Of a DNA stretch of 64,000 nt, positions 1 to 8,922 are shown piece after piece. The notes below the pieces were generated by a model, which saw only the letters and a program-made list of their open reading frames with translations, was not told where the DNA came from and made no database searches. A program made the position numbers and the translations under genes. The stretch's first letter is position 1; the number at the start of each line of letters is the position of its first letter. Origin of the DNA: JAPYTK01 sp964401935 (GTDB lineage Bacteria > Myxococcota_A > Polyangia > Polyangiales > Polyangiaceae); assembly GCA_964401935.1 (NCBI GenBank), contig CAYOAL010000016.1, positions 1 through 64,000 of the forward strand. The letters are read 5' to 3'.

Positions 1-1839
1 GCAAGGGAAGGCGTCGCGGCCGACGGCGCAGCCGCCGAGAGCGCCTCCGCCGACGGCGCAGCCGCCTCCGCCGACGGCGCAGCCGCCTCCGCCGACGGCG
101 CCTCCGCCGACGGCGCAGCCGCCGCCGACGACGGGGCAGGCGGCGAGAGCGCAGCCGCCGCCGACGACGGGGCAGGCGGCGACGACGCAGCGGAGGACGA
201 CGCAGGCGACGACGACGCAGCGGAGGACGCAGGCGACGAGGCGAACGCCGACGCCCAGGGGGCTGGCGACGGTTCGGGAGAGCCCGGCAAGAAGAAGCGC
301 CGCCGTCGACGCCGTCGCAAGAAGAAGGGCCCAGAAGGCGAAGCGAGCCCGGACGACGCCGCGGGCGCCGACGGCGCGGCGAGCGGCGCGGCGAGCGGGC
401 CGGCCAAGGAGCCGAGAGAGGCCCGGCCGCGCAAGGACAAGCCGCCGCGCAAGAAGCCGGTCGAGCGCGAGCGGCCCGCCTTCAACGTGGGCGACCAGAT
501 CTTCGGACGCGTTTCCAAGGTGACCAAGGACGCGCTGTGGCTCGACGTCGCGGGCGGCAAGGCCCTCGGCCTCTACGACCGGTCCGAGCTCATCCAGATC
601 CCTCCCAAGGAGGGTGAGCAGTTCATCGCGCGCGTGAAGAGTCTCTCCACGCGCGGTGGCATGCTGATGTTGGGGCGCGAGCTGTTCGACACTGCCGCGG
701 CCCGCACCGAGCTGCGAGCCGCGCTTCAGGCCGGTGCTCCGCTCGACTGTTGGGTCACGGGGGTCATCAAGGGGGGCCTCGAGGTGGACTACAAAGGCGT
801 GCGCTGCTTCGCGCCGGCTTCGCACGTGGAGCTGAAGTCCAACGCGGATCTCTCCGGATACCTGGGTGAACCGATGCCGTTCGTGGTCACCCAGTACGGC
901 AAGAAGGGCCGCGACGTCGTCGTGTCGCGCAAGGCCATGATGGAGGAGGAGCACGGCAAGGTCCGCGACGAGCACCTCGCCAAGCTCGAGCCAGACATGG
1001 AGGTGAAGGCCGTGGTGCGCACCGTGCTCGAGTGGGGCGCCTTCGTCTCGCTCCCCGAGCACGGCGACGTGGAGGGCGTCGTGCACATGACGGAGGCGAG
1101 CCACGATCGCTCCGCGCGCCTGAGCGACATCTTCCAGGTCGGCGGCGAGATCAGCGTCAAAGTGCTGAAGATCGACGAACGAAAGAAGCTCTGGCTCAGC
1201 CACAAGGCCACCCTCGACGACCCGTGGGAGGCGGCCAGGGAGAAGTACCCCGTCGGCTCGCGCCACACCCTGAAGGTGGTGCGGCTCACCGATTTTGGCG
1301 CCTTCATCCAGCTCGAGCCGGGGATTGATGGCCTGTGCCACGTCGCCGACCTGTCGTTCAACGTGGTGAACCACCCCTCCGACGTGTTGAAGGTGGGGCA
1401 AGACATCGACGTGGTGGTGGCGAACGTCGACGCCAAGGCGAAGAAGGTCACGCTGCACCCCGCTCCCCCCGACGACGAGAAGGACGTGCCGCCGATCAAG
1501 CGGCTCGCACCGCACCAAACCGTCGACGTGGTGGTGATGCAGATCCGCGAGAACGGGCTCGGGGTGCGCATCATCGGCGCCACCGGGCGACGTGCTCGTG
1601 GCTACATCCCGGCCGGCGCCACTGGCACGCCGCGGGGCACCGATCTGCGCAAGACCTTCCCGCTCGGCCACCGCATGGAGGCCAAGGTGATCGAGATCGA
1701 TCGGCGCGGCGAAGCCAAGCTCTCGATCCGAGCGCTCAAGGAAGACGCGGAGAAGCAGGCCTACCGCGAGTATCGGAAGAAGGTGCAGCGGGAGGCCACC
1801 TTCGGCACCTTCGCCGATCTGCTCAAAGGGAAGATCTGA
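1..1839 (+). CDS. S1 RNA-binding domain protein (5' end outside window)
   Basis: The frame is open from base 1, so the true start lies upstream. The first ~160 in-window residues are low complexity: Ala/Asp/Gly repeats, then two Lys/Arg clusters (KKKRRRRRRRKKK near residues 95-107). Five S1-type OB folds follow, beginning near bases 485, 730, 985, 1250 and 1510. The third and fourth carry the classic W/F-GAF pattern (EWGAFVSL, DFGAFIQL). S1 repeats bind single-stranded RNA; in ribosomal protein S1 and related factors they help mRNA engage the ribosome. The repetitive acidic/basic head differs from classical S1, so this is probably an S1 paralogue rather than RpsA itself. That last point is inference. 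Confidence 0.85.
   Translation, partial: AREGVAADGAAAESASADGAAASADGAAASADGASADGAAAADDGAGGESAAAADDGAGGDDAAEDDAGDDDAAEDAGDEANADAQGAGDGSGEPGKKKRRRRRRRKKKGPEGEASPDDAAGADGAASGAASGPAKEPREARPRKDKPPRKKPVERERPAFNVGDQIFGRVSKVTKDALWLDVAGGKALGLYDRSELIQIPPKEGEQFIARVKSLSTRGGMLMLGRELFDTAAARTELRAALQAGAPLDCWVTGVIKGGLEVDYKGVRCFAPASHVELKSNADLSGYLGEPMPFVVTQYGKKGRDVVVSRKAMMEEEHGKVRDEHLAKLEPDMEVKAVVRTVLEWGAFVSLPEHGDVEGVVHMTEASHDRSARLSDIFQVGGEISVKVLKIDERKKLWLSHKATLDDPWEAAREKYPVGSRHTLKVVRLTDFGAFIQLEPGIDGLCHVADLSFNVVNHPSDVLKVGQDIDVVVANVDAKAKKVTLHPAPPDDEKDVPPIKRLAPHQTVDVVVMQIRENGLGVRIIGATGRRARGYIPAGATGTPRGTDLRKTFPLGHRMEAKVIEIDRRGEAKLSIRALKEDAEKQAYREYRKKVQREATFGTFADLLKGKI
19..240 (+). repeat. GC-rich coding tandem repeats in the S1-protein head
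   Basis: Two repeat families follow each other in frame. A 21-bp unit (gccgacggcgcagccgcctc plus c, coding ADGAAAS) occurs at 49-69 and 70-90, with partial copies around. A 36-bp unit is repeated at 115-150 and 151-186. Shorter gcagcggaggacg units run to 240. All unit lengths are multiples of three, so copy number can vary without breaking the frame. Confidence 0.85.
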
Positions 1840-1845
1840 GTCACC

Positions 1846-2463
1846 GTGAGGGTCGCGCCCGACATGCGGGTGTCGGTGGCCTTCCGTCTCTTCGACGAGG
1901 CGGGCGCGCTGGTGGACGAGATCTCGGCGCGCGAGCCGCTCACGTACGTCCACGGCTACGCGCAGGTGCTGCCGGGGCTCGAGGCTGGGCTCGACGGAGC
2001 TCGGATCGGGGAGCGGCGCACGCTCGTGCTCGGACCCGACGACGCGTTCGGTGCGCGCGACCCGGCGGCGCTGCTCGAGATCGATCCCGATGATTTCCCC
2101 GACGTGGCGGGCGCAGAGGTGGGCGCCGAGATCGTGGCGACCGGTCCCGACGGCACCGAGGCGGTCCACCGCATCGTCGAGATCGACGAGGACGCGATCA
2201 TGGTCGACCTCAACCACCCCCTCGCCGGCCAGACGGTGCGGTTCGAGGTGGAGATCTGCGACGTGCACCCCGCGACCGACGCGGAGCTCGACGCGGCCCA
2301 GGCCGATCTCGGCGTGCGTATTGCCCACGCGGGGATGGTCGTGTATGGCTCCCAGTCCGACGAGACCGGTTCCGAGCCCGAGGTCGTGCAGCCCCTCGTG
2401 CAGCTCCGAACGCGGAACTCCAACCCTTGTTCCGAACGAGACGAGAGCCGAGGCAAGCGATGA
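1846..2463 (+). CDS. slyD: SlyD-like FKBP-type peptidyl-prolyl isomerase
   Basis: A ~205-residue protein with the SlyD architecture. An FKBP half (residues ~10-75, with VHGYAQVLPGLEAGLDG) is interrupted by an insert-in-flap chaperone domain (~80-130). The FKBP half then resumes at DLNHPLAGQTVRFEVEI (~125-145). SlyD proteins catalyse cis-trans isomerisation of prolyl bonds and act as cytosolic chaperones. There is no His/Cys-rich metal-binding tail; the tail instead runs into unrelated sequence. The start is the GTG at 1846, seven bases after the S1 gene stop, or the in-frame ATG at 1864. The stop overlaps the next ATG (ATGA). Confidence 0.85.
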   Translation: MRVAPDMRVSVAFRLFDEAGALVDEISAREPLTYVHGYAQVLPGLEAGLDGARIGERRTLVLGPDDAFGARDPAALLEIDPDDFPDVAGAEVGAEIVATGPDGTEAVHRIVEIDEDAIMVDLNHPLAGQTVRFEVEICDVHPATDAELDAAQADLGVRIAHAGMVVYGSQSDETGSEPEVVQPLVQLRTRNSNPCSERDESRGKR

Positions 2464-2675
2464 GCAAGAAAGTGAACTGGGCAGAGGTGGACAAGCGGAT
2501 CCGCAACCGGCGCAAAGACTTCTCCGCCGACGAGATGAAGACCATCGAGGCCGGTCTTCAGAAGCTCCCCGATCTGGCCGAGTCGGTCGACGTCGTGACC
2601 ATTCCCCAACCGGCGATCGCCGGCCCCGACGGTGACGCCGACGGCGACGCGGATCCGGGCGAGGCCCTCAACTGA
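2460..2675 (+). CDS. small hypothetical protein (71 aa)
   Basis: The ATG at 2460 overlaps the TGA of the slyD-like gene, which suggests translational coupling. The first ~50 residues are charged and probably helical (begins MSKKVNWAEVDKRIRNRRKDF). The tail is acidic (DGDADGDADPGE). No domain was recognised. Its place between a PPIase and a DUF1844 gene and its normal codon bias support a real gene. No function is proposed. Confidence 0.7.
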   Translation: MSKKVNWAEVDKRIRNRRKDFSADEMKTIEAGLQKLPDLAESVDVVTIPQPAIAGPDGDADGDADPGEALN

Positions 2676-2682
2676 GCTGCCC

Positions 2683-3015
2683 GTGAGCACCGACGACAAA
2701 GACGACATCGGGGACGAGGCACCCGAGAGCGCCATCCCCGAGAGCCAGCTCCCGCGGCTCGATTTCGTCACCTTCGTGCTCGGCGTCATCGGCTCCGCGT
2801 TCGTGCATCTCGGCGACGCGCCCGATCCGGAGAGCGGAGCGATGATGCGCGGCACGATCGAGCCGAACCTGTTGCTCGCTCAGCAAGACATCGATTTGCT
2901 GGCGCTCTTGTCGGAAAAGACCCGAGGCAACCTGACCGGCGACGAGGAGCGCGTGCTGGAGCAAGGGCTCTACGATTTGCGCATGCGCTTCCTCGAGGTC
3001 ACAAAGGGGATGTGA
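2683..3015 (+). CDS. DUF1844 domain protein
   Basis: A 110-residue protein from the GTG at 2683, eight bases after the preceding stop. An acidic N-terminal stretch (~25 residues) precedes the DUF1844 pattern: DFVTFVLGVIGSAFVHLGDAPDP, then NLLLAQQDIDLLALLSEKTRGNLT and a final LYDLRMRFLEV helix. DUF1844 proteins are small, conserved and of unknown function. The stop overlaps the GTG of the protease gene (GTGA), so the two are probably co-translated. Confidence 0.85.
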   Translation: MSTDDKDDIGDEAPESAIPESQLPRLDFVTFVLGVIGSAFVHLGDAPDPESGAMMRGTIEPNLLLAQQDIDLLALLSEKTRGNLTGDEERVLEQGLYDLRMRFLEVTKGM

Positions 3016-4172
3016 GCTCCGTCGCGATCGGCGCGGCCTCGGGCCGCAGGCGTTCAGCGTGGGGACTCGCGCTGGTTATGGCGCTCGCGGGTGCCGGTTG
3101 CGACGATGAGTCGACCCCTGAGGCGGTCGCCCCCTCGGCGAGTGGCAAGCTGCCCCCGGGGGCGATCTACCTGCCGCCGACGAGCGAGAAACACCTCCCC
3201 CCTCCGGTGGTCCCGCCACCGCCGATGGGCTCGAGCGGCCTGCCCTCGTTCGCGCCGCTCGTGAAGGCCACGACGCCGTCGGTGGTGACGGTGAAGTCGT
3301 GGGTGAAGAAGACCAACCCGTTCGGGCGCGAGATCCCCGAGGCCCAAGGGGTCGGCACCGGGTTCGTCTACGACACCAAGGGGTTCCTCCTCACCAACCA
3401 CCACGTCATCGAAGACGCCCACGAGATCATTGTGAAGTTCGCCGATGGCAAGGAGCTCGCGGCGCGGGTGGTCGGCGCGGACAAGCCCACCGACATCGCC
3501 GTGATCAAGGTGGACCAAGATGGGCTCCCGGCGCTCGTGCTCGGGGACAGCGCTGCGCTCGAGGTCGGCGACTGGGTGGTCGCGATCGGCAACCCGTTTG
3601 GGCTGGAGCACACCGTGTCGGCCGGCATCCTCTCCGCGAAGGGGCGCACCCGCGACGACGTGCAGGGGCTCGATCCAGCGGGCTATTTCAACTTTTTGCA
3701 GACCGACGCGAGCATCAACCCGGGCAACTCCGGGGGGCCGCTGCTCAACCTCGCCGGACAAGTGGTGGGGATCAACGCCGCCGTCCGCGCCAACGCCAAC
3801 AACATCGGCTTCGCGATCCCGATGGAGATGGTGGTTCAGCTCCTGCCCACCTTGTTGCGCGACGGAAAAATCACGAGGAGCGCGCTTGGGGTGTTGGTGG
3901 ACGAGCTCAGCCCCGAGGACGCGAAGCGCTTGGGCACCGCCCGCAAGGGAGCCAAGGTGACCAAGGTGTTGCCCGGGAAGGCCGCCGATCGCGCCGGGAT
4001 CGCTTCAGGGGACATCATCCTCGAGTTCGATCAGAAGCCCATCAAAGACACCAACGAGCTGCGCTGGCTCGCGAGCATCGCGGGCGTGAATCGCACGGTG
4101 CCCATCAAGGTGGCCCGCGGGGAGCGGAGGTTCGAGATGCGCGTCACCCTGAGCGAGCTCGACGCGCCTTGA
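3012..4172 (+). CDS. htrA: HtrA/DegP-type serine protease, lipoprotein
   Basis: A 386-residue envelope protease. Residues ~15-30 form a signal peptide ending in LAGAGC, a lipobox. A Pro-rich linker precedes the trypsin-like domain (~80-275). The catalytic triad is readable as His131 (TNHHV), Asp161 (PTDIA) and Ser240 (GNSGGP). One PDZ domain follows (~290-380). HtrA proteases degrade or refold damaged periplasmic proteins. The single PDZ is as in DegS-like proteins, but here the protein is lipid-anchored. The start GTG overlaps the stop of the DUF1844 gene. Confidence 0.93.
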   Translation: MSSVAIGAASGRRRSAWGLALVMALAGAGCDDESTPEAVAPSASGKLPPGAIYLPPTSEKHLPPPVVPPPPMGSSGLPSFAPLVKATTPSVVTVKSWVKKTNPFGREIPEAQGVGTGFVYDTKGFLLTNHHVIEDAHEIIVKFADGKELAARVVGADKPTDIAVIKVDQDGLPALVLGDSAALEVGDWVVAIGNPFGLEHTVSAGILSAKGRTRDDVQGLDPAGYFNFLQTDASINPGNSGGPLLNLAGQVVGINAAVRANANNIGFAIPMEMVVQLLPTLLRDGKITRSALGVLVDELSPEDAKRLGTARKGAKVTKVLPGKAADRAGIASGDIILEFDQKPIKDTNELRWLASIAGVNRTVPIKVARGERRFEMRVTLSELDAP

Positions 4173-4278
4173 CGCGCCCACCGCGGAGCGGTGCCGGACG
4201 GCCCGAATCCACGCTAGACTCGAGCGCGGGCTTCGCCGAAGATTTCGGAGCCCCGAACCAACTGTACATCCGTTCACC

Positions 4279-5121
4279 TTGTCGAGCACGTCCACAACTA
4301 CTCCCAGCACCCCAACGCGGGTGGAAGACGGCCACGACGCCTCCCCGCTCTCGGAAGGAGACGGCGCGGAGGCCGTCGAGGGGCCGCCCAGCGACGCCGA
4401 GCCTGCTGGAAATTCGGGGCAATCCAAGAGCTTCGAAGAGCGCCTGCGTTCCCCGCCGGTGAATAGCGCCGGCCGCTCTGCGTCCAACCGTGCAGATCGT
4501 CAACGCGAAGCGGAGGAAGATCGTGCACTCGTCGAGCGAGCCCAACAAGGCGACCGGGACGCATTTCGACAGCTGGTCGAGAGGCATCAGCGACGCGCGT
4601 TCGCCATCGCCGTCGGTCTGGTTCGCGACGAGAACGACGCGCGGGAGATCGTCCAGGAGGCGTTCTTGCGCGTCCACCGCAGCATCGACAAGTTCGAAGG
4701 CGGCTCTTCGTTTTTCACGTGGCTCTACCGGATCGTCAAGAACCTCGCCATCGATCTCATGCGGAAGCCGGCGAGGCGTGAGCAAGAGTTGTTCGACGAC
4801 CCCCCGCCCGTCGACGACGGTGACATGTTTCCCTTCGTGTCGAAGATCGACGGAGCGGATCCGATGGATGCGGTGCGGCGGCAGGAGATCGCCGCACGGA
4901 TCCAGGTCGCGCTCGACGCCCTCCCTCCCTACCACCGGGCCGTCATCGTCATGCGGGAGGTGGAGGGCATGAGCTATCAAGAGATGGCGGAGACCATGGA
5001 CGTCTCCAAAGGCACCATCATGAGTCGCCTGTTCCACGCGCGACAGAAGCTGCAACGCGCTCTCGCCGATTGTTACCGAGAGCAGATCGGCGAAACGCCA
5101 GATACGAGCGAGTCATCGTGA
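4279..5121 (+). CDS. ECF (RpoE-type) RNA polymerase sigma factor
   Basis: Region sigma-2 lies at ~75-150 (DAFRQLVERHQRRAFAIA, then NDAREIVQEAFLRVH and FFTWLYRIVKNLAIDLMRK). Region sigma-4 lies at ~205-260 (LPPYHRAVIVMREVEGMSYQEMAETM plus the helix-turn-helix). A ~70-residue hydrophilic N-terminal extension is unusual. The start is uncertain: TTG at 4279, or the in-frame GTG at 4321. The next gene starts inside the stop codon (GTGA) and encodes a membrane protein with an anti-sigma layout. This sigma factor is therefore probably held at the membrane and released by an envelope signal. Confidence 0.92.
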   Translation: MSSTSTTTPSTPTRVEDGHDASPLSEGDGAEAVEGPPSDAEPAGNSGQSKSFEERLRSPPVNSAGRSASNRADRQREAEEDRALVERAQQGDRDAFRQLVERHQRRAFAIAVGLVRDENDAREIVQEAFLRVHRSIDKFEGGSSFFTWLYRIVKNLAIDLMRKPARREQELFDDPPPVDDGDMFPFVSKIDGADPMDAVRRQEIAARIQVALDALPPYHRAVIVMREVEGMSYQEMAETMDVSKGTIMSRLFHARQKLQRALADCYREQIGETPDTSESS

Positions 5122-5768
5122 AGTCGAAAACCGAGATAGACCCCATCACCGACCGGGCTCTGATGCGCTACTTCGACGACGAGCTCGATGGCGAGGAGCT
5201 CGAGGCGCTCGAAGCCGCCCTCGCCGCACGGGATGCGGCGCGCGACAAGCTCGCAGGGCTCGGCTTGGTGCGCGACATCCTGCGCGAGCAGGTGGACGGC
5301 GACACGCGCGGCGACGGTATCGCCGACGCGGTGATGGCGAGCATCGACCGCAACTCCGACGTTCCTGCGGCACCGCGCGACGAGCTCCCCATGCACAAGG
5401 CGCCGGTCACGGCGGCCCCTGCCAACGACAACGGAAGAACGTTGTGGACGTTGGCGGCGGCGGCGGCCGCGGTCGCAGCCGGCTTGTTCGTGTGGGGCAG
5501 CGCCGGGCCCGACCCCGACCCTGTCGCGGCGCGGCCCAGAGCCGCCATCGAGGCGCCAGCGCCTGCGGAGCCGGCGCCGGAGACGCTCGGTGAGACGGCC
5601 TCCGCGCCGAGCAGCGCGGGCGCGTCCGCCCGAGACGACGAGGACGCCGTCGAGATCGCCCAGCTCGACTTCGGTGCCCACAGCGGCTCGATCTTTCAGG
5701 TGGACACCGAGAATACGGGGGTCCACACCGCCGTCGTATGGGTTACCGACATGGGAGATGATGAATGA
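5118..5768 (+). CDS. putative membrane anti-sigma factor
   Basis: The GTG at 5118 overlaps the sigma-factor stop. The protein has 216 residues. Residues ~10-55 form an acidic helical domain (RALMRYFDDELDGEELEALE) resembling the cytoplasmic anti-sigma fold, but without the HxxxCxxC zinc motif. One transmembrane helix follows at ~113-132, then an Ala/Pro-rich periplasmic part. The tail contains LDFGAHSGSIFQVD. The anti-sigma role is inferred from layout and coupling to the sigma gene. The stop overlaps the next ATG (ATGA). Confidence 0.75.
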   Translation: MKSKTEIDPITDRALMRYFDDELDGEELEALEAALAARDAARDKLAGLGLVRDILREQVDGDTRGDGIADAVMASIDRNSDVPAAPRDELPMHKAPVTAAPANDNGRTLWTLAAAAAAVAAGLFVWGSAGPDPDPVAARPRAAIEAPAPAEPAPETLGETASAPSSAGASARDDEDAVEIAQLDFGAHSGSIFQVDTENTGVHTAVVWVTDMGDDE

Positions 5769-6286
5769 AGCGACGCGCGATCATCTCGGCGCTCTCCCTG
5801 TGCGCCCTCACGGCGACCGTCCAAGCGGCGGACGTCCCGATGAACCGCCCGCCGGCGGTGGAGCTCCAGGAGAAGAAGCAGCAGGCAACGGCCGACGTGC
5901 TCGTGCTGTTCGCCAACAACTCGGGCAAGGGCATCGACAAGTGCGCGGCGCACCTCAAGGCGCTGACCCAGCCGCCGCTGTCGTCGTACGACTCGTACTC
6001 GTGTCTGCTGGATAAGAAGGTGCCGCTCCTGCTCAAGACGGCAGCGAGCGTGGAGACCCCCGACAAGGGCAAGCTCACCTTCAGCCTCAACGAAGTGATC
6101 GCGCGGCCCAACAAGCCCCCGAAGTACGACGTGGACGTGCAGGTCGACGAGAAGGGGGGCGAGAAGTTCGTGTCGACGAACGTGAAGGCCCCGCAGGGCA
6201 AGCACTTCTTCCTCGCCGGTCCGAAGTTCGAGAAAGATGGCGTGTCCGGGGTGCTCGTCTACGCGATCCGCATCCTCGAGCCGTGA
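5765..6286 (+). CDS. secreted hypothetical protein in the sigma-factor operon
   Basis: A 173-residue protein with a Sec signal peptide (residues 1-21, ending VQA before ADVP). The rest is a mature periplasmic or exported domain containing two Cys (KCAAHLKAL and YSCLLDKK). No family was recognised. Its ATG overlaps the anti-sigma stop, so it is the third gene of the sigma/anti-sigma unit. It may be a target or signal-sensing partner, which is speculation from position only. Confidence 0.75.
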   Translation: MKRRAIISALSLCALTATVQAADVPMNRPPAVELQEKKQQATADVLVLFANNSGKGIDKCAAHLKALTQPPLSSYDSYSCLLDKKVPLLLKTAASVETPDKGKLTFSLNEVIARPNKPPKYDVDVQVDEKGGEKFVSTNVKAPQGKHFFLAGPKFEKDGVSGVLVYAIRILEP

Positions 6287-6358
6287 GCGGGCGGGTCACG
6301 GCGCGGCGGTGAGCCCTCGAGGTGGATCGCGGGCGGCGGCGAGGGTACGCTCCTCCCC

Positions 6359-7225
6359 ATGAGGACTGTGGTGGCGCTCCTGGTCGGTCTTTGGGTCGCC
6401 TTGAGCCTGATGACCTTTGCGCCCCGAGCCTTCGCGCAGGAGGATGGCGCGGATGCCCTCATTCAGAAGGGGCAAGACCTCTTCGAAGAGCAGCGCTACG
6501 ACGAGTCGATCCAGACGCTGTCGGCGGTGGTCGCGCGGAAGGACCTGCCCGCGAAGCAACGCATCGCAGCCTTGCAGCTGATGGCCTACAACCACATCGT
6601 TCTGGGCAACCTGGGGCAGGCCAAGGGGGTGGTGTGGGCCATCTACGCCGAGGACGAGGACTATGAGCTCGGTGAGGCGGAGTCGCCCCGGTTTCGCGAG
6701 TTCTTCGAAGAGCACAAAAAGACGTGGATCGACGCGGGGAGGCCGGGAAAGGCGGGCGCAGCGGCACCGAGCCGGGTGAGGGTGAAGCACTCACCGCCGT
6801 CGCAGGCAGAAGCCGACCTCGCCATCTCGCTCAGCGGCGTGATCGAAGATCCAGACGCGCAGGTCGCGCGGATGAACGTTTATTACCGGAGCGGCTCCGA
6901 CGGGAAGTTCGAGGACGCGCCCGTGAAGTTTGCGATGCGGAAGTTCAACGTCGACATCCCGGCCGCGTTCGTGAAGCCGGGGCTCGTCGAGTATTACCTC
7001 GAGGCGCTCGACTCCCGGGGGGTTCCGGTAGCCACCCGCGGCGACGCGGAGGCGCCGCTTCGGGTCACCGTGGCCGGCGACGACGACAGCGTGGTCACCA
7101 GCCCCTGGCTGTGGGTACCGGTGGGCCTCGCCGTGGTCGCGGCGGTCGTGATCCCCATCGTGGTGGTGGTGGCAGGGGGCAGCACCAGCGACTCCACGGT
7201 CACCGTGAACGTGTTCGAGCGGTGA
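6359..7225 (+). CDS. TPR-like exported protein with C-terminal membrane anchor
   Basis: 288 residues: a signal peptide (1-26, ending AFA), two to three TPR-like helical repeats (~30-125; DALIQKGQDLFEEQRYDESI), a beta-rich domain (~140-235), and a C-terminal transmembrane helix (~246-268) with a short tail. It is probably an envelope scaffold, but its function is unknown. The start ATG has no Shine-Dalgarno; a TACGCT box ends seven bases upstream (6346-6351), compatible with a leaderless transcript. The stop overlaps the prmA GTG. Confidence 0.8.
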   Translation: MRTVVALLVGLWVALSLMTFAPRAFAQEDGADALIQKGQDLFEEQRYDESIQTLSAVVARKDLPAKQRIAALQLMAYNHIVLGNLGQAKGVVWAIYAEDEDYELGEAESPRFREFFEEHKKTWIDAGRPGKAGAAAPSRVRVKHSPPSQAEADLAISLSGVIEDPDAQVARMNVYYRSGSDGKFEDAPVKFAMRKFNVDIPAAFVKPGLVEYYLEALDSRGVPVATRGDAEAPLRVTVAGDDDSVVTSPWLWVPVGLAVVAAVVIPIVVVVAGGSTSDSTVTVNVFER

Positions 7226-8124
7226 GCGAGCACGAGGTGGCAGCTGCCGAGCCGCGCTTCCCGGTGCTCGTGCTCGACGTGAGCGAAGCGCAGGCCGACG
7301 AGCTTGGGCCGGTGCTGTTCGAGCTCGGGGCGACGGGCGTGGAGCTCCGCGACGACACCACCTGGAACAAGGGGCCCGGGGGCGCGCTGGTGCGGCTCGT
7401 GGCCAGCTTCGAGCTGGCCGCCACCGCGCGGGCGGCGCGAGACGCGCTGCTCGACACCGAGCCCGGGCTCTCGGTTGTCTTCGACGAGATCGTGGGGGAT
7501 GCCTGGCGCGACAAGTACAAGGAGTACTTCAAGCCGTTCGCCCTCACCAAGTCGCTCGTGGTGGCTCCGCCGTGGGAGCGATTCGAGGCCAGCCCCGCGG
7601 AGCGGGTGCTCGTGATGGATCCAGGGCGGGCGTTCGGGACGGGGCTCCACGCCACCACCTCGATGGTGGCGGAGCTGTGCGAGGAGCACGCGGCGCGCCT
7701 GAGAGACGCCCGAGTGCTCGACGTAGGAACCGGGAGCGGCATCCTCGGCCTGGTGGCGCTCATGCTCGGCGCGGACAGCGTGGTCGCCGTGGACAACGAC
7801 CCCGAGGTGATCGCGGTGGCCCTCGAGAACGCGGAGCGGAACGGCTTCGCGGCTCGGATGCACGTGAGCACCACCGAGCTCTCGCATGTCGACGGTGGCT
7901 TCGACGTGGTGCTGGCCAATATCCGCAGCGAGGTCTTGGTGTCGATGGCGGGGCTCATCGCGCGTCGCGCCGAGCCGGGCGCGCTGGTGGTGCTCTCGGG
8001 TATTCTCGCCTCCGAAGAAGACGCGGTGATGCGAGCCTACGCCGCCGAGTTCACGGCACCGTCGGTCGCTCGGCGCGCCGAGGGCGACGACGCCTGGATC
8101 GCCATCGCGCTCTCTCGGAGGTGA
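7222..8124 (+). CDS. prmA: ribosomal protein L11 methyltransferase
   Basis: 300 residues from the GTG at 7222, overlapping the previous stop. PrmA trimethylates lysines and the N-terminus of L11 using S-adenosylmethionine. Family signatures visible are the N-terminal substrate domain with WRDKYKEYFKPF, the DPGRAFGTGLHATT motif, the SAM motif I DVGTGSGILG (~167-176), the acidic motif VVAVDNDPEV, and the catalytic-loop NIRSEVL. It is followed six bases later by rsmE, a frequent prmA neighbour. Confidence 0.95.
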   Translation: MSEHEVAAAEPRFPVLVLDVSEAQADELGPVLFELGATGVELRDDTTWNKGPGGALVRLVASFELAATARAARDALLDTEPGLSVVFDEIVGDAWRDKYKEYFKPFALTKSLVVAPPWERFEASPAERVLVMDPGRAFGTGLHATTSMVAELCEEHAARLRDARVLDVGTGSGILGLVALMLGADSVVAVDNDPEVIAVALENAERNGFAARMHVSTTELSHVDGGFDVVLANIRSEVLVSMAGLIARRAEPGALVVLSGILASEEDAVMRAYAAEFTAPSVARRAEGDDAWIAIALSRR

Positions 8125-8130
8125 GGCCTC

Positions 8131-8847
8131 GTGTCGCTGCGAGTGCCGCTCGATGACCTGCGTGAGGAAGAGCGCGAGCTCCCCTCCGAGGTGGCGCGCT
8201 ACCTGTTGCGCGTGCATCGGCTCCGCACCGGCGACATGTGCGTCGCGTTCGATCCGCAGGCAGGGCTCGAGGCCGACTTGACGGTGCTCGCGACCGGGCG
8301 CGAGCTCGCGCGGGTGCGACTCTCTCGGCTTCGAGCGTCGCGTCACACGGCGCTGGTGCCCATCGTCGTCGTTCAGGGCTTGCCCAAAGGCAGCAAGCTG
8401 GAGGCCATCGTTCGCGACGCGACGGAGCTCGGTGCCACGCGGGTGATCGTCGCTGCCTGCGAGCGCTCGGTGAAGCGGGGCGTCGATCTGGAGCGGTGTC
8501 GGCGGGTGGCGATCGACGCGGCCCGGCAATGTGGGCGTGGCGACACGCCGCTCGTGGAGGGGCCGGTCGCGTTCGCGCTGGCGGTGGGCTCGGTACGGGC
8601 CGATCTCGCGGTGTTGCTCGATCCGCGGGCGGAGCGCTCGCTCGGCCAGCTCATCGCGCTCGAGCCGCGCGCTTCGTTGGCGGTGGCCATCGGACCCGAA
8701 GGGGGGCTCACCGACCGAGAAGAGGAGGCGGCGCTCGAGGTCGGCTTCGTGCGAGCGCGGCTCGGCCGGTTCGTGCTGCGCACCGAGACCGCCTGCGCGG
8801 CGGCTCTCGGGGCGTTCGTGGCGCACGACGTGGCAGCGCGAGCGTGA
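8131..8847 (+). CDS. rsmE: 16S rRNA m3U1498 methyltransferase
   Basis: 238 residues. RsmE is a SPOUT-fold methyltransferase acting on U1498 of 16S rRNA. Visible: an N-terminal PUA-like part (EVARYLLRVHRLRTGD), the central LPKGSKLEAIVRDATELGA segment, and the C-terminal knot motif IGPEGGLTDREE (~188-200) with the closing LGRFVLRTETA. The GTG start lies six bases after prmA, so the two rRNA/ribosomal-protein methylases form one unit. Confidence 0.95.
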   Translation: MSLRVPLDDLREEERELPSEVARYLLRVHRLRTGDMCVAFDPQAGLEADLTVLATGRELARVRLSRLRASRHTALVPIVVVQGLPKGSKLEAIVRDATELGATRVIVAACERSVKRGVDLERCRRVAIDAARQCGRGDTPLVEGPVAFALAVGSVRADLAVLLDPRAERSLGQLIALEPRASLAVAIGPEGGLTDREEEAALEVGFVRARLGRFVLRTETACAAALGAFVAHDVAARA

Positions 8848-8922
8848 CCCACGCGGCCCGCGCTGCCGAGCCTCGCCGGATCGCACCTCGTGGGGTTCCT
8901 CGAGGCAACGTCGGTCGGATCT

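Noticed and set aside
789..1583. Long minus-strand frame opposite the S1 gene
   Set aside because: It is the antisense shadow of high-GC codons; the S1 repeats on the plus strand explain the sequence.
4236..4248. ccgaa-gat-ttcgg hairpin before the sigma-factor gene
   Set aside because: Five-base stem and no T-tract; occurs easily by chance.
8848..8922. Weak hairpin between rsmE and the FabV-like gene as a terminator
   Set aside because: Only a 5-bp stem with a long loop and no T-tract.
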